Assembly (NCBI RefSeq): GCF_900142755.1
Contig: NZ_FRCA01000002.1
Coordinates: 268,591-332,590 of the forward strand
Direction of reading: 5' to 3'
DNA from: Halomonas cupida
Lineage (GTDB): Bacteria > Pseudomonadota > Gammaproteobacteria > Pseudomonadales > Halomonadaceae
DNA length: 64,000 bases
Below the pieces are notes generated by a model, which saw only the letters and a list, made by a program, of their open reading frames with translations, made no database searches and had not been told where the DNA came from. Every line of letters begins with the position of its first letter. Within the stretch, counting starts at the first letter, position 1. Positions 26,131 to 34,198 of the stretch are shown piece after piece. Position numbers and translations under genes: made by a program.

Positions 26131-26157
26131 ACAGCCGCAATCCCCATCACCGGCTGT
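26131..26157 (+). terminator. Short hairpin after the aldo-keto reductase gene
   Basis: ACAGCCG (26131-26137) pairs with CGGCTGT (26151-26157), four bases after the stop. The stem is short and no U run follows. Confidence 0.4.
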
Positions 26158-26285
26158 GGCAGAAGGTGGTGGGGTTGCTGCATCTTGAATGACATTCATA
26201 ACATCATGCTAAAAATGCATTTCTTTATCATCTTCATATCTGCGATATTTAGCGCCCTTTCGATAACCCCGACTGAATCGCATTA

Positions 26286-26822
26286 ATGGTCAAGACATAC
26301 CTCTACAAGATGAAGGGCGCCAGCCCTGCACGCCCTCGCCCCTGCTGGCGCGATGCGCTCTGGTCATGGTTCGGTGCCTTCGCCGGCATGGCGGGTGTCG
26401 GCTGGCTGAGCAGCGCCTGGCTCACTTCGCATACCCTGTTGATGATCGGCTCCTTCGGCGCCACCTCTGTGCTGCTGTATGCCGCTCCCGAGAGTCCTCT
26501 GGCACAACCACGCAATGTGCTCGGTGGCAATGTGCTGTCGGCCATGGTCGGTGTGCTCAGTTGGCAATGGCTGGGGGATACCTGGCTGGCTGCTGCGGTC
26601 GCCGTATCGACAGCAGTGCTGGTGATGCAGTTGACCCATACCCTTCATCCTCCGGGTGGGGCCACTGCCTTGATCGCCGTGATCGGCTCCAGTGAAGTAC
26701 ATGGTCTGGGCTGGAGCTATGCATTGGTCCCCGTCGCAGCAGGCTGTCTGTTGATGCTGAGCGTCGCTGTGCTGGTCAACAACCTGGCGCGCCACCGGCG
26801 CTATCCCCTGCACTGGTGGTAG
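26286..26822 (+). CDS. HPP-family integral membrane protein
   Basis: 178 residues with four predicted membrane helices. The family signature LHPPGGATALIAVIG lies near residue 122, and IGSFGATSVLLYAAPESPLAQPRNVLGGN near residue 55 is equally conserved. HPP proteins in cyanobacteria and plant plastids have been linked to nitrite transport; a role in small anion transport is possible but unproven here. The ribosome site is weak, so the exact start is uncertain; a second ATG lies 24 bases downstream. A four-copy hairpin repeat begins 13 bp after the stop. Confidence 0.85.
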   Translation: MVKTYLYKMKGASPARPRPCWRDALWSWFGAFAGMAGVGWLSSAWLTSHTLLMIGSFGATSVLLYAAPESPLAQPRNVLGGNVLSAMVGVLSWQWLGDTWLAAAVAVSTAVLVMQLTHTLHPPGGATALIAVIGSSEVHGLGWSYALVPVAAGCLLMLSVAVLVNNLARHRRYPLHWW

Positions 26823-26835
26823 CCTGAAAGCCACT

Positions 26836-27509
26836 ATTAACATGGCAATCAAATAGCTCATCCTGATCGATTTGATTTTCGTCCGCACCACACTGGCACA
26901 GATGCGCGGATCTGCTGGTGGGGTGCGGTCTCGCGTCGGCCTGATGGCCGACGGCGGCACGTCCCTGTGCCGCCATTAACCCAACATGAAAGCATGCCGG
27001 GTTATTAACATGGCAATCAAATAGCTCATCCCGATCGATGTGATTTTCGTCCGCACCACACTGGCACAGATGCACGGATCTGCTGGTGTGGTGCGGTCTC
27101 GCGTCGGCCTGATGGCCGACGGCGGCACGCCCCTGTGCCGCCATTAACCCAACATGAAAGCATGCCGGGTTAATAACATGGCAATCAAATAGCTCGTCCT
27201 GATCGATGTGATTTTCGTCCGCACCACACTGGCGCAGATGCGCGGATCTGCTGGTGTGGTGAGGTCTCGCGTCGGCTTGATGGCCGACGACGGCACGTCC
27301 CTGTGCCACCATCAACCCAACATGAAAGCGTGCCGGGTTAATAACATGGCAATCAAATAGCTCGTCCTGATCGATGTGATTTTCGTCCGCACCACACTGG
27401 CGCAGATGCGCGGATCTGCTGGTGTGGTGAGGTCTCGCGTCGGCTTGATGGCCGACGACGGCACGTCCCTGTGCCACCATCAACCCAACATGAAAGCGTA
27501 CCGGGTCAA
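26836..27509 (+). repeat. 168-bp multi-hairpin repeat element, four tandem copies (locus 2)
   Basis: Copies start at 26836, 27004, 27172 and 27340, each exactly 168 bp apart. Copies 3 and 4 are almost identical and share private changes (CGTCGGCTTGATGGCCGACGA, for example, in place of the consensus), so one probably arose from the other recently. The long stem CCGCACCACAC/GTGTGGTGCGG and the GTCGG/CCGAC stem are the best kept. The CAATCAAAT stem is weakened here by changes on its 3' side. Confidence 0.92.
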
Positions 27510-27569
27510 TACCGAGCCCTCCAGCAACTCCGGGACTCAGTCCGATCGTTGGTCCAGGGAGTTGTCAGT

Positions 27570-28091
27570 CTATTGAAAGCGCATGGCGCCCTCGAGAATC
27601 AGCACGCCTGGTACCCAGCCGGTGAATATCGCGCAGACGATGGTATATATCGCCACCAGACGCTTGATATCCCGCCCCATCGCCAACAGCAGAAAGAAGC
27701 CGAACCACAGCACTGCCCAGGCCAACCAGTTGAGACTGCTCCACAGAGTCAGTGACAGTGCGCTACCCAGCAGCGCATTGCCCCCGACAACAGCGGCGGT
27801 GATGCTGACAAAAAGACTGAACCAGCCAAGCCCCCGCCCATCAGCACCGAGAAACTGGTTGGCCGCTACCCACAGGTAAGTAAAGGCAAACAGGAAGGTG
27901 AAAGCCCCAGCATTGATGGAACGCTCATCTGCGGGGTCGTGAAAGATCAGCCAACAGGCAACAAGGAAGCTCAAGCTTCCCACAAGGGTATTGATGACAG
28001 AGACCTCTCGATCACCGATCTTCCCCAGCATCCAGACGCCATTCACGAAAAGCACTGCGCCGACATACAGCAGCATCAGTCCTGACATCAT
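27570..28091 (-). CDS. UreI/AmiS-family urea or amide channel
   Basis: 173 residues with about six membrane helices. The family pattern is plain: MLLYVGAVLFVNGVWMLGKI at the start, FAFTYLWVAANQFLGADGRGLGWFSLFVSITA, NWLAWAVLWFGFFLLL, and the end AIFTGWVPGVLIL. Helicobacter UreI is a proton-gated urea channel; AmiS is linked to short-chain amide uptake. No urease or amidase gene is adjacent, so the substrate is open. Upstream on the same strand an 18-codon frame ends over its start codon (ATGA overlap), suggesting translational coupling. Confidence 0.88.
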   Translation of the reverse strand: MMSGLMLLYVGAVLFVNGVWMLGKIGDREVSVINTLVGSLSFLVACWLIFHDPADERSINAGAFTFLFAFTYLWVAANQFLGADGRGLGWFSLFVSITAAVVGGNALLGSALSLTLWSSLNWLAWAVLWFGFFLLLAMGRDIKRLVAIYTIVCAIFTGWVPGVLILEGAMRFQ

Positions 28092-28144
28092 CTTCGTACG
28101 CTCCTCAACGACTTCATTCTTCTTCTGGTGAAGGCCTGATACAT
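28088..28144 (-). CDS. Possible 18-residue basic leader peptide upstream of the UreI/AmiS gene
   Basis: Reads MYQAFTRRRMKSLRSVRR, with six arginines in 18 residues. A strong GGAGG site lies 7 bases before its ATG, stronger than that of the channel gene itself. Its TGA overlaps the first ATG of the channel gene (ATGA). It could couple or attenuate translation of the channel; no peptide evidence exists. Confidence 0.4.
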   Translation of the reverse strand: MYQAFTRRRMKSLRSVRR

Positions 28145-28285
28145 CCTCTCTCCTCCCTTCGCGTCAGGCGCGAAAGAGTGTCTCGAACTCGGAAGAGACG
28201 GCGGCGACCTGAGTCGCAGGAGGGTGAGCCACAGGGGGTGGGTCACAGAAGAAAGACGCGCCCCTCCTGGACCGCCCACAATGAA

Positions 28286-28312
28286 TACAATTTAATTGTA
28301 AAAATGTATACA
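28286..28312. promoter_or_regulatory. Two adjacent AT-rich palindromes upstream of the UreI/AmiS gene
   Basis: TACAATT-T-AATTGTA (28286-28300) is a perfect 15-base palindrome and TGTATACA (28305-28312) a perfect 8-base one, in an otherwise GC-rich gap (28145-28526) between divergent genes. TGTATACA also forms the core of the palindrome in front of the gntR gene at 44759. An operator or promoter is likely; the factor is unknown. Confidence 0.5.
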
Positions 28313-28526
28313 AAAATTCAGACAAAACTCCCCTCCCGGCCGCTGGTGCAGCCATCGGAGGTCGCACTCCAATCAGCAACTCGAACTCAACCTACCCCCT
28401 CTACGCGCTCTGGACGAAGCATCGAGAAGTCGCGGGGGCCGGTGTAACGCTCTATTCTCAACAACAAGTGCCGAGCAACACCGCAGTCCTACAGCATTGC
28501 CCTCCGACAGGAAGAAGGACGTCGTC

Positions 28527-29171
28527 ATGTTCAAGCTTCTCCAGTCGTTACTGGCCCGCCGCAACGAGCCGCAGAGCGACGAGCATAGTCAGCTGAACCA
28601 CGGGGATACTGCCAGGCAGATCCATCTGTTGATCTGGGGAGGCTTCGAGACACCGAAGGACATTCATGACATCATCGCCGACCAATCGCCATCTCCTGAT
28701 GAACTGACGGCAACTGACCACCGATGGATCGACACCGAAATACAACGAAGGTTGGCTGACAAACAGGAAAGCCAGGCACAATGGCCACGTACCACGGACT
28801 GGGACCGGCTGGACAATGCCTTTCAGTCACTGGACAACAACGGCATCATTGCCCTGCACTATGCCGGCAATACTCAGTCCGACGGCCTGGCGGACACCAT
28901 GGAAGTCTTCGATGCTCGTCAACAGGCCGGCGAGACACCACAGGGATACGTGTTCTATCACGGTCAGGATGTCGACACGGCACTGGAATCAGGTCGAGTT
29001 CACCTGGCCTTCGGTGCCTTCGACAACAGTGAGGAGAGCGCTGCTGGTGTCGCCCGGGCGGTCGTCTCCACTGTCAACCGCCACGGTCTACATGTGAGCT
29101 GGGATGGCAGCCTCGACCAACGCATCCTGATCCAGCCGATCGAATGGCGTAAACGCAGCCCAGGCCTGTAA
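28527..29171 (+). CDS. DUF6891-like cytoplasmic protein, function unknown
   Basis: 214 residues from the ATG at 28527, with AGAAGGA upstream; ten further upstream codons are open but lack a ribosome site. No signal peptide or membrane helix. The middle block WPRTTDWDRLDNAFQSLDNNGIIALHYAGNTQSDGLADTMEV is typical of proteins annotated as DUF6891, where a similar TDxDRLxxAF...GIxALHxAGxTQSDG pattern recurs. The C-terminal part VHLAFGAFDNSEESAAGVARAVVSTVNRHGLHVSWDGS is also shared. No enzymatic motif is evident. The neighbours give no clear hint. Confidence 0.72.
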   Translation: MFKLLQSLLARRNEPQSDEHSQLNHGDTARQIHLLIWGGFETPKDIHDIIADQSPSPDELTATDHRWIDTEIQRRLADKQESQAQWPRTTDWDRLDNAFQSLDNNGIIALHYAGNTQSDGLADTMEVFDARQQAGETPQGYVFYHGQDVDTALESGRVHLAFGAFDNSEESAAGVARAVVSTVNRHGLHVSWDGSLDQRILIQPIEWRKRSPGL

Positions 29172-29276
29172 TTGCCGAATTGCTTTCAACCTCTACCACA
29201 AATCCGAATACCACCTACAATATACCGCCTTGAAAAATACGATCCGACGATAATCACATAACAAGGAGTGTTTCTG

Positions 29277-30020
29277 ATGCGTCGTATAAAGCCCATTCTG
29301 CCAGTGTTGCTGGTGGGTTTCCTGCTGCTGGCCGGCTGTTCCCTTTATCCACAGATATCCAACCCTCAACACGATATGGACTCGACCGAAGGTCAATACC
29401 AGGGCACACAGTGGGGGGAAGGCCTGGAGTCCCGTGTTACCCGTGTCAATCTCGAGCGCGTCTCGGATTCACCACTGGAGCGCAGTGAGATCTACTACAG
29501 CGCCTCTCGCTCACCAGGCACCGCCATCAAGGAAATACCGATGATCAATGGCCGAGTGACCTTCGCGGTCCTTGATCAGGATGGCAACAAGATGGATCTC
29601 GTGCAGCACAACGGCGACCTCCATCTGCAGGCAGCAGCAGGAGAGCACTACGAACTGCGGTTGCGCAATTTCGGCAATCGTACCTACGAAGTGGTATCCG
29701 CCGTTGATGGCCTGGATGTCCTCAATGGTCAGCCGGGCAGCCTCCACCATCGGGGGTATGTGCTGGAACCCGGCAGGATCCTGACCATCAGCGGCTTTCG
29801 CAGGAGCAACACTGAAGTGGCCGCGTTCCGCTTCTCGTCGGTCGGCGATGCCGACACCAGCAACAGCGAACAAGGCGCCGCCCACAACCTCGGGGTCCTC
29901 GGGCTGGCAGTGTTCGAGCTCAGCACACCCTTGCCCCCTTCACGAGCCGTCGGCAGCCATCTTCCTCAGGCATTCCCCGCCGATGCGAGTCCAGTGCCGT
30001 CGCCTCATCACGATGATTGA
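29277..30020 (+). CDS. Predicted lipoprotein of unknown function
   Basis: 247 residues from the ATG at 29277, where AAGGAG lies 8 bases upstream; a GTG at 29268 overlaps that site and is rejected. The signal sequence ends in a lipobox (LLAGC, Cys at about 21). The conserved-looking core is LRLRNFGNRTYEVVSAVDGLDVLNGQPGS, then RGYVLEPGRILTISGFRRSNTEVAAFRFSSV, a beta-rich pattern I have seen in uncharacterised proteobacterial lipoproteins. It would sit in the outer membrane or periplasm. The C-terminal Pro/Ser-rich tail is probably unstructured. Confidence 0.65.
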   Translation: MRRIKPILPVLLVGFLLLAGCSLYPQISNPQHDMDSTEGQYQGTQWGEGLESRVTRVNLERVSDSPLERSEIYYSASRSPGTAIKEIPMINGRVTFAVLDQDGNKMDLVQHNGDLHLQAAAGEHYELRLRNFGNRTYEVVSAVDGLDVLNGQPGSLHHRGYVLEPGRILTISGFRRSNTEVAAFRFSSVGDADTSNSEQGAAHNLGVLGLAVFELSTPLPPSRAVGSHLPQAFPADASPVPSPHHDD

Positions 30021-30029
30021 GAGGCAGCC

Positions 30030-31226
30030 TCACTCCCCGCCTCGCTGGGGCGGGACGCTGCTGCCTTCCTTCTCCAGCAGGGCCGCCCGGAAGTAGTCCC
30101 CCACCCGTCTGTAGGTACTCGCATACCAGTCATCGTCCAGCCGCACTGCACGCTCGGCATTCAAGGGATGGGTGGGGATATGCAGGCGCATATCCACTCC
30201 ATGATCCGGATGTGTGCTGACCTGGAGGATCGCCGAATGGCGCGATGGGCCATAGGGAATCAGGTTGGCCAACGCCGTCTGACGATCCGTCGTCGTAGCG
30301 AAGCCGATGAACTGGCGGGCAACCTCGGCGCCCTCTGCATGACGCGGTATGGCCCAGACTTCGTGCTCCTGGATCTGTCCATCCCAGAGGATCTCGATAG
30401 GTAGATTCTGCTCGACCATGGCGGTGAAGAAACGCCCATTGTAGCCCGATGCCATGACCACCTGATTGGCGGCCAGCATGCTGACCGGCTCTTCCCCCTC
30501 CACCCACCAATGCAGAGGGTCGATGTCATCGATACGTGCGAGGGCCAACGCCAGACCACGTCGCGTACTGAGCAGCCGGTAGAGCTCCTGGCGCGGCACC
30601 CCGTAGGACAGCAACGCCCATTCCATATTGGCTGCCGGGGTACGCTGCAATGCACGTGGCCCCGGAAAACGCTGCTGGTCGAAAAGGTCGGCAATTCGAG
30701 TGGGGCGACGACCGGGAAAGGCATCACGCCGATAGGCAACTACCGTGGCAAAGATGGAATGGGTAAACCAGCACCGACCCAACGACCCCTCGAGGAAATC
30801 ACGCCCGACAGAAGTTCCATCTGGAGCAGGCGATAGTATCGATGTCGACAGTGGTTCCAGCAGGCCCTCCGCACAAGCTGCTCGAGCACTGCTGCGCGTC
30901 ATGTCGAGCAGGTCCCAGGGAGCGTTTCCCTGCGTGACCGCCTCGCGCAACTCCTCGATGCCACCGTCGTATTCCTCCACTCGCACCGCTATCCCGGTGG
31001 CCTCGGTGAAAGGCTCGAACAAGGCACGCTGCTGCGCACGTTCATAGGCTCCGCCCCAACTGAGCACGACCAGCTCTCGACGCTGTTCGCCTTCCGCCAG
31101 CACTGGTGCAGCGAACAGCGTCGCTGACAAAGCAAGAGCCAGCAACAGTGCCCACTGCGTCGATATCGACACCAACCACCAACGGTGCCGCCGAGGGGCA
31201 GATTGTCCATGCTCAGCCAACACCAT
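30030..31226 (-). CDS. Periplasmic solute-binding protein, PotD/spermidine-putrescine type, orphan
   Basis: 398 residues from the ATG at 31226, with AGGAGG just upstream. A signal peptide with a basic start ends near APVLAEG. The mature start LVVLSWGGAYERAQQRALFEPFTEATGIAVRVEEYDGG is typical of type 1 extracellular binding proteins of the polyamine group, as are WDLLDMTRSSARAACAEGLLEPL and ASGYNGRFFTAM. No permease or ATPase gene is adjacent. Its start overlaps the end of the ClC gene by 14 bp, so both are translated from one message. It may serve a transporter encoded elsewhere, or act with the channel in some way. Confidence 0.82.
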   Translation of the reverse strand: MVLAEHGQSAPRRHRWWLVSISTQWALLLALALSATLFAAPVLAEGEQRRELVVLSWGGAYERAQQRALFEPFTEATGIAVRVEEYDGGIEELREAVTQGNAPWDLLDMTRSSARAACAEGLLEPLSTSILSPAPDGTSVGRDFLEGSLGRCWFTHSIFATVVAYRRDAFPGRRPTRIADLFDQQRFPGPRALQRTPAANMEWALLSYGVPRQELYRLLSTRRGLALALARIDDIDPLHWWVEGEEPVSMLAANQVVMASGYNGRFFTAMVEQNLPIEILWDGQIQEHEVWAIPRHAEGAEVARQFIGFATTTDRQTALANLIPYGPSRHSAILQVSTHPDHGVDMRLHIPTHPLNAERAVRLDDDWYASTYRRVGDYFRAALLEKEGSSVPPQRGGE

Positions 31227-32973
31227 GCTCCTCCTGACGCAGTTCCTCGCTGTAGTTGAGGAAGGCACGCGCAATACTGGTTTCGTGGACCACACCAAGA
31301 AAGGTATCCGTTCCCTTGTCGTCCACCACCGCCAGCGCTTCACCCGACACCTCCTGCATATGTTGCATGGCCGTCCACACCGAAGTATCGGGACACAACA
31401 CCGGACGTGGGATACGTGGGCAGTCCTTCAACGAGCTTCCGCTCTGCCCCTTCCGGCGCATGGTCTCCAGTTGCGCCAGTGTCACGGTGCCACGGTAACG
31501 CTGTTGTGCATCCACCAGGTGTGCCTCGGCATGCCCGCTGCCGCCCAGTTCCTCGACGGCTGCCCCCACGCTCAGAGATGGGCTCAGCGTCGCACAATCC
31601 TGGCTCAACAGAGACTTGAGGCGCGCACTTTTCATGACGGCCAGGTTACGGCCCGCCGAAAGATCCAGCCCCCGAGACGCCAATTGAATATCGAAAAGCG
31701 AGCGGCCAAACAGTTGCGCAGCAATTGGACTCGCCAGGGTCACACTGGCCAGCGCCGCCGTGGTCAGGACATAACTGCCGGTCAGTTCAAAGATGATCAA
31801 CAACGTGCTCAAGGGAGCCCCGATCACTGGCGCGGTCACCGCCACCATTCCGCAGACGGCGTAGAAGATGAAGGTGTCCTCGGCGAAGCCGAGGTTACCG
31901 GCCAGGGTGCCACAGAGAGCACCAAACAGCGTGCCGATCAACAGGGCCGGGCTGAACACACCGCCGCCGAACCCCATACCGAGACATAGCGCCGTGGCAG
32001 CAATCTTCAACAACATGACCACTGCCAGCTCGATCCCCCCGAAGGCACCCGAGATGGTCGCGAAGCGCAGCGTTTCTCGCCCCATGCCCAGAATGTCCGG
32101 CACCCAGAGCGCGACCAGCCCGAGCCCCAGCCCGGCAACAGCCGGGCGTAATGAAGGCCTCAGGGAAAGACGCGCCGAGCAGCGCCCCACAGCGAGAATG
32201 GCATGCATATAGCCCCCCGCCACCAGGGCTCCGAGAGCACCGATGATCACGAAGATGCCGAACTCCCAGGGACGCGGGAGAGCGGTTTCCGCGACATGGA
32301 AGAGTGCCCCCCAGGAGAGCACATTGGTGGAAATGACATGGCCCACGATGGCGGCGGCTGCCACCGGAGCGAAGGCCCGCAGCGCATAATGGCGCAGAAC
32401 CACTTCATGGGCGAATACGATCCCGGCCAGGGGAGCGTGAAAGGCGGTAGCAATCACCGCCGCCACCCCACAGGCGATGGTGACATTGTCATCCGAGCGT
32501 CCGAGCCTCAGCAGGCGTGCGCCCAGTGACCCCACCGTGGCACCGATATGCACCAGCGGCCCGTATTGCCCTACCGAGGCACCGCAGCCCAACGACACCA
32601 GTCCGCTCAACGCCGAAAGTGCTCCAGCCCGAAACGGCAAACGGCCGCGACGTGTCTGCACTGCAGCGATGGCATCCGCAGGCCCATGGGGGCGCTGTTC
32701 ACGAATGGCACGATGCAACTGGCCGACCACTAGACCACCCAGTGCCGGTACCAGCAGCGTCGCCAAGGCCAGAATCTCGGCATTGGCAAACATCATGCGG
32801 CCACGGGCCGAAATCAGCAGTACATCGTTGAGCCACAGCACCAGACTGACGAAGCCTGCCGCCAGTCCTGCGGCCAATCCGCCGATCACTCCGCCCAACA
32901 TCACCAGGCCAAGGAAACGCAGCATCCCCGCCACACCACGGCTTTCACCTCGAGTCGTACCGCCAGCGTCCAT
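31213..32973 (-). CDS. ClC-family chloride channel with C-terminal CBS pair and altered gating motif
   Basis: 586 residues: about ten to eighteen membrane helices (20-440), then two CBS-like segments (about 455-580). The family layout is clear: the canonical GREGP filter region reads GASVGQYGPLVHIGA (Gly135-Gln136-Tyr137-Gly138-Pro139), PLAGIVFAHEVVL follows, and GGGVFSPALLIGTLFG forms the later filter loop. The usual gating glutamate is thus a tyrosine. At the inner proton-path position, FAHEVV has Glu190 aligned to E. coli Glu202 and Val191 aligned to the proton glutamate Glu203. Both changes point to an uncoupled channel rather than a proton exchanger (inference). CBS domains often bind adenine nucleotides. 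Confidence 0.9.
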   Translation of the reverse strand: MDAGGTTRGESRGVAGMLRFLGLVMLGGVIGGLAAGLAAGFVSLVLWLNDVLLISARGRMMFANAEILALATLLVPALGGLVVGQLHRAIREQRPHGPADAIAAVQTRRGRLPFRAGALSALSGLVSLGCGASVGQYGPLVHIGATVGSLGARLLRLGRSDDNVTIACGVAAVIATAFHAPLAGIVFAHEVVLRHYALRAFAPVAAAAIVGHVISTNVLSWGALFHVAETALPRPWEFGIFVIIGALGALVAGGYMHAILAVGRCSARLSLRPSLRPAVAGLGLGLVALWVPDILGMGRETLRFATISGAFGGIELAVVMLLKIAATALCLGMGFGGGVFSPALLIGTLFGALCGTLAGNLGFAEDTFIFYAVCGMVAVTAPVIGAPLSTLLIIFELTGSYVLTTAALASVTLASPIAAQLFGRSLFDIQLASRGLDLSAGRNLAVMKSARLKSLLSQDCATLSPSLSVGAAVEELGGSGHAEAHLVDAQQRYRGTVTLAQLETMRRKGQSGSSLKDCPRIPRPVLCPDTSVWTAMQHMQEVSGEALAVVDDKGTDTFLGVVHETSIARAFLNYSEELRQEEHGVG

Positions 32974-33257
32974 GGGCCCTCGTTGAATGGTTGTGGCCAG
33001 CCTGCTCTGATATTCAGGTGTAGGCGGAATCCTTGTTCAGAGCAAACGAACGCTACCCAGTTGCCACGGTGTCAGCCGCAGAATCAGCACATCATCGTCG
33101 AATGCACCCCGTGGTCATGGTGAAACAGCTGGATATGCCCGAACAGGCAATGCCCGAGCTTCCTGTTTGGCTCGTAAATGCGTAATACTGGGCTGATTCG
33201 CGAGCGCCCATCGAAGCGCAATGCACCGCGCCAGCAGCCCCAGCAACCGGTAACGGA

Positions 33258-33857
33258 ATGCCTTCAATCTACCAGCTGAAACCCGCCTTTCAGGCCTGGC
33301 TCCGCCCCATTGTTGGTCGGCTTGCCGGGGCTGGCATCACCGCCAACCAGGTAACGCTGGCAGCCATGGCGCTATCACTGGCAGCAGGGCTGGCGCTGAC
33401 CATCTGGCCCCAGCACAACTGGCCGCTGTGGCTGGTGCCATTGGTACTGTTCGTACGCATGGCACTCAACGCCATCGATGGCATGCTGGCCCGCGAACAT
33501 GACATGCAGAGCCGATTGGGAGCGATCCTCAACGAGCTCGGCGATGTGTTTTCCGATACTGCTCTCTACCTGCCCTTCGCGCTGGTGGCTCCGTTGTCCC
33601 CCGCAGCGGTGGTGCTGGTGGTCATCCTGGCCGCCATCAGTGAAATGACCGGTGTTCTCGGCCAGGCTCTGGGTGGCCCACGCCGCTATGACGGCCCCAT
33701 GGGCAAGAGTGACCGTGCCGCACTGTTCGGCACTCTGGCACTGTGGGTGGCCATCGCCGGCCAACCGGCCTGGCTATTGAACATGGCGCTGATCATTGCC
33801 TGCATATTGCTGACATGGACGATCATCAATCGCGCCAGAGGCGCTCTGGCTGATTGA
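33258..33857 (+). CDS. ynbA: CDP-alcohol phosphatidyltransferase, YnbA type
   Basis: 199 residues, about six membrane helices. The CDP-alcohol motif reads N71-x2-D74-G75-x2-A78-R79-x8-G88-x3-N92-x3-D96-x3-D100, where the canonical first and third Asp are Asn. E. coli YnbA, as I recall it, has the same NALDGMLAR...GAILNETGDV pattern, and the C-terminal GPFGKSDRA-like block is also shared (GPMGKSDRAALFG). The enzyme would join a CDP-diacylglycerol-derived phosphatidyl group to an unidentified alcohol. It opens a ynbA-ynbC-ynbD cluster but is separated from ynbC by 341 bp holding two hairpin repeats. Confidence 0.88.
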   Translation: MPSIYQLKPAFQAWLRPIVGRLAGAGITANQVTLAAMALSLAAGLALTIWPQHNWPLWLVPLVLFVRMALNAIDGMLAREHDMQSRLGAILNELGDVFSDTALYLPFALVAPLSPAAVVLVVILAAISEMTGVLGQALGGPRRYDGPMGKSDRAALFGTLALWVAIAGQPAWLLNMALIIACILLTWTIINRARGALAD

Positions 33858-33864
33858 CCTGGCT

Positions 33865-34172
33865 ATTAACATGGCAATCAAATAGCTCATCCTGATCGAT
33901 TTGATTGTCGTCCGCACCACACTGGCGCAGATGCGCGGATCTGCTGGTGTGGCGCGGTCTCGCGTCGGCCTGATGGCCGACGGCGGCACGTCCCTGTGCC
34001 GCTATTAACATGGCAATCAAATAGCTCATCCTGATCGATTTGATTGTCGTCCGCACCACACTGGCGCAGATGCGCGGATCTGCTGGTGTGGTGCGGTCTC
34101 GCGTCGGTCTGATGGCCGACGGCGGCACGTCCCTGTGCCGCTATTAACCCAACATGAAAGCATGCCGGGTTA
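33865..34172 (+). repeat. 168-bp multi-hairpin repeat element, two copies, the first lacking one hairpin (locus 3)
   Basis: Copy 1 starts at 33865, 8 bp after the ynbA stop; copy 2 starts at 34004. The spacing is 139 rather than 168. Copy 1 lacks the 29-bp segment that carries the CCCAACATG...CGGGTT hairpin, and the junction is a single ATTAA where full copies have ATTAA at both ends of that segment. In copy 1, CAATCAAAT (33875-33883) pairs perfectly with ATTTGATTG (33899-33907), and GTCGGCC with GGCCGAC (33964-33981). In copy 2, CCGCACCACAC (34051-34061) pairs with 34086-34096. Confidence 0.92.
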
Positions 34173-34198
34173 ATAATTGAACTCAGGAGAAGAGTCGC

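Noticed and set aside
26776..27483. 235-codon open frame running through all four 168-bp repeats on the minus strand, encoding 56-residue repeats
   Set aside because: The frame stays open only because 168 is a multiple of three. The 139-bp copy at locus 3 breaks it, there is no ribosome site, and the inverted repeats explain the sequence constraint better than coding does.
26836..27509. CRISPR array or integron attC cassette array
   Set aside because: The whole 168-bp unit repeats, with no variable spacers; no cas or integrase gene is present and the hairpin layout does not match attC sites.
28145..28280. Riboswitch (guanidine type) upstream of the UreI/AmiS gene
   Set aside because: I looked for the conserved ykkC-type core and did not find it on the minus strand.
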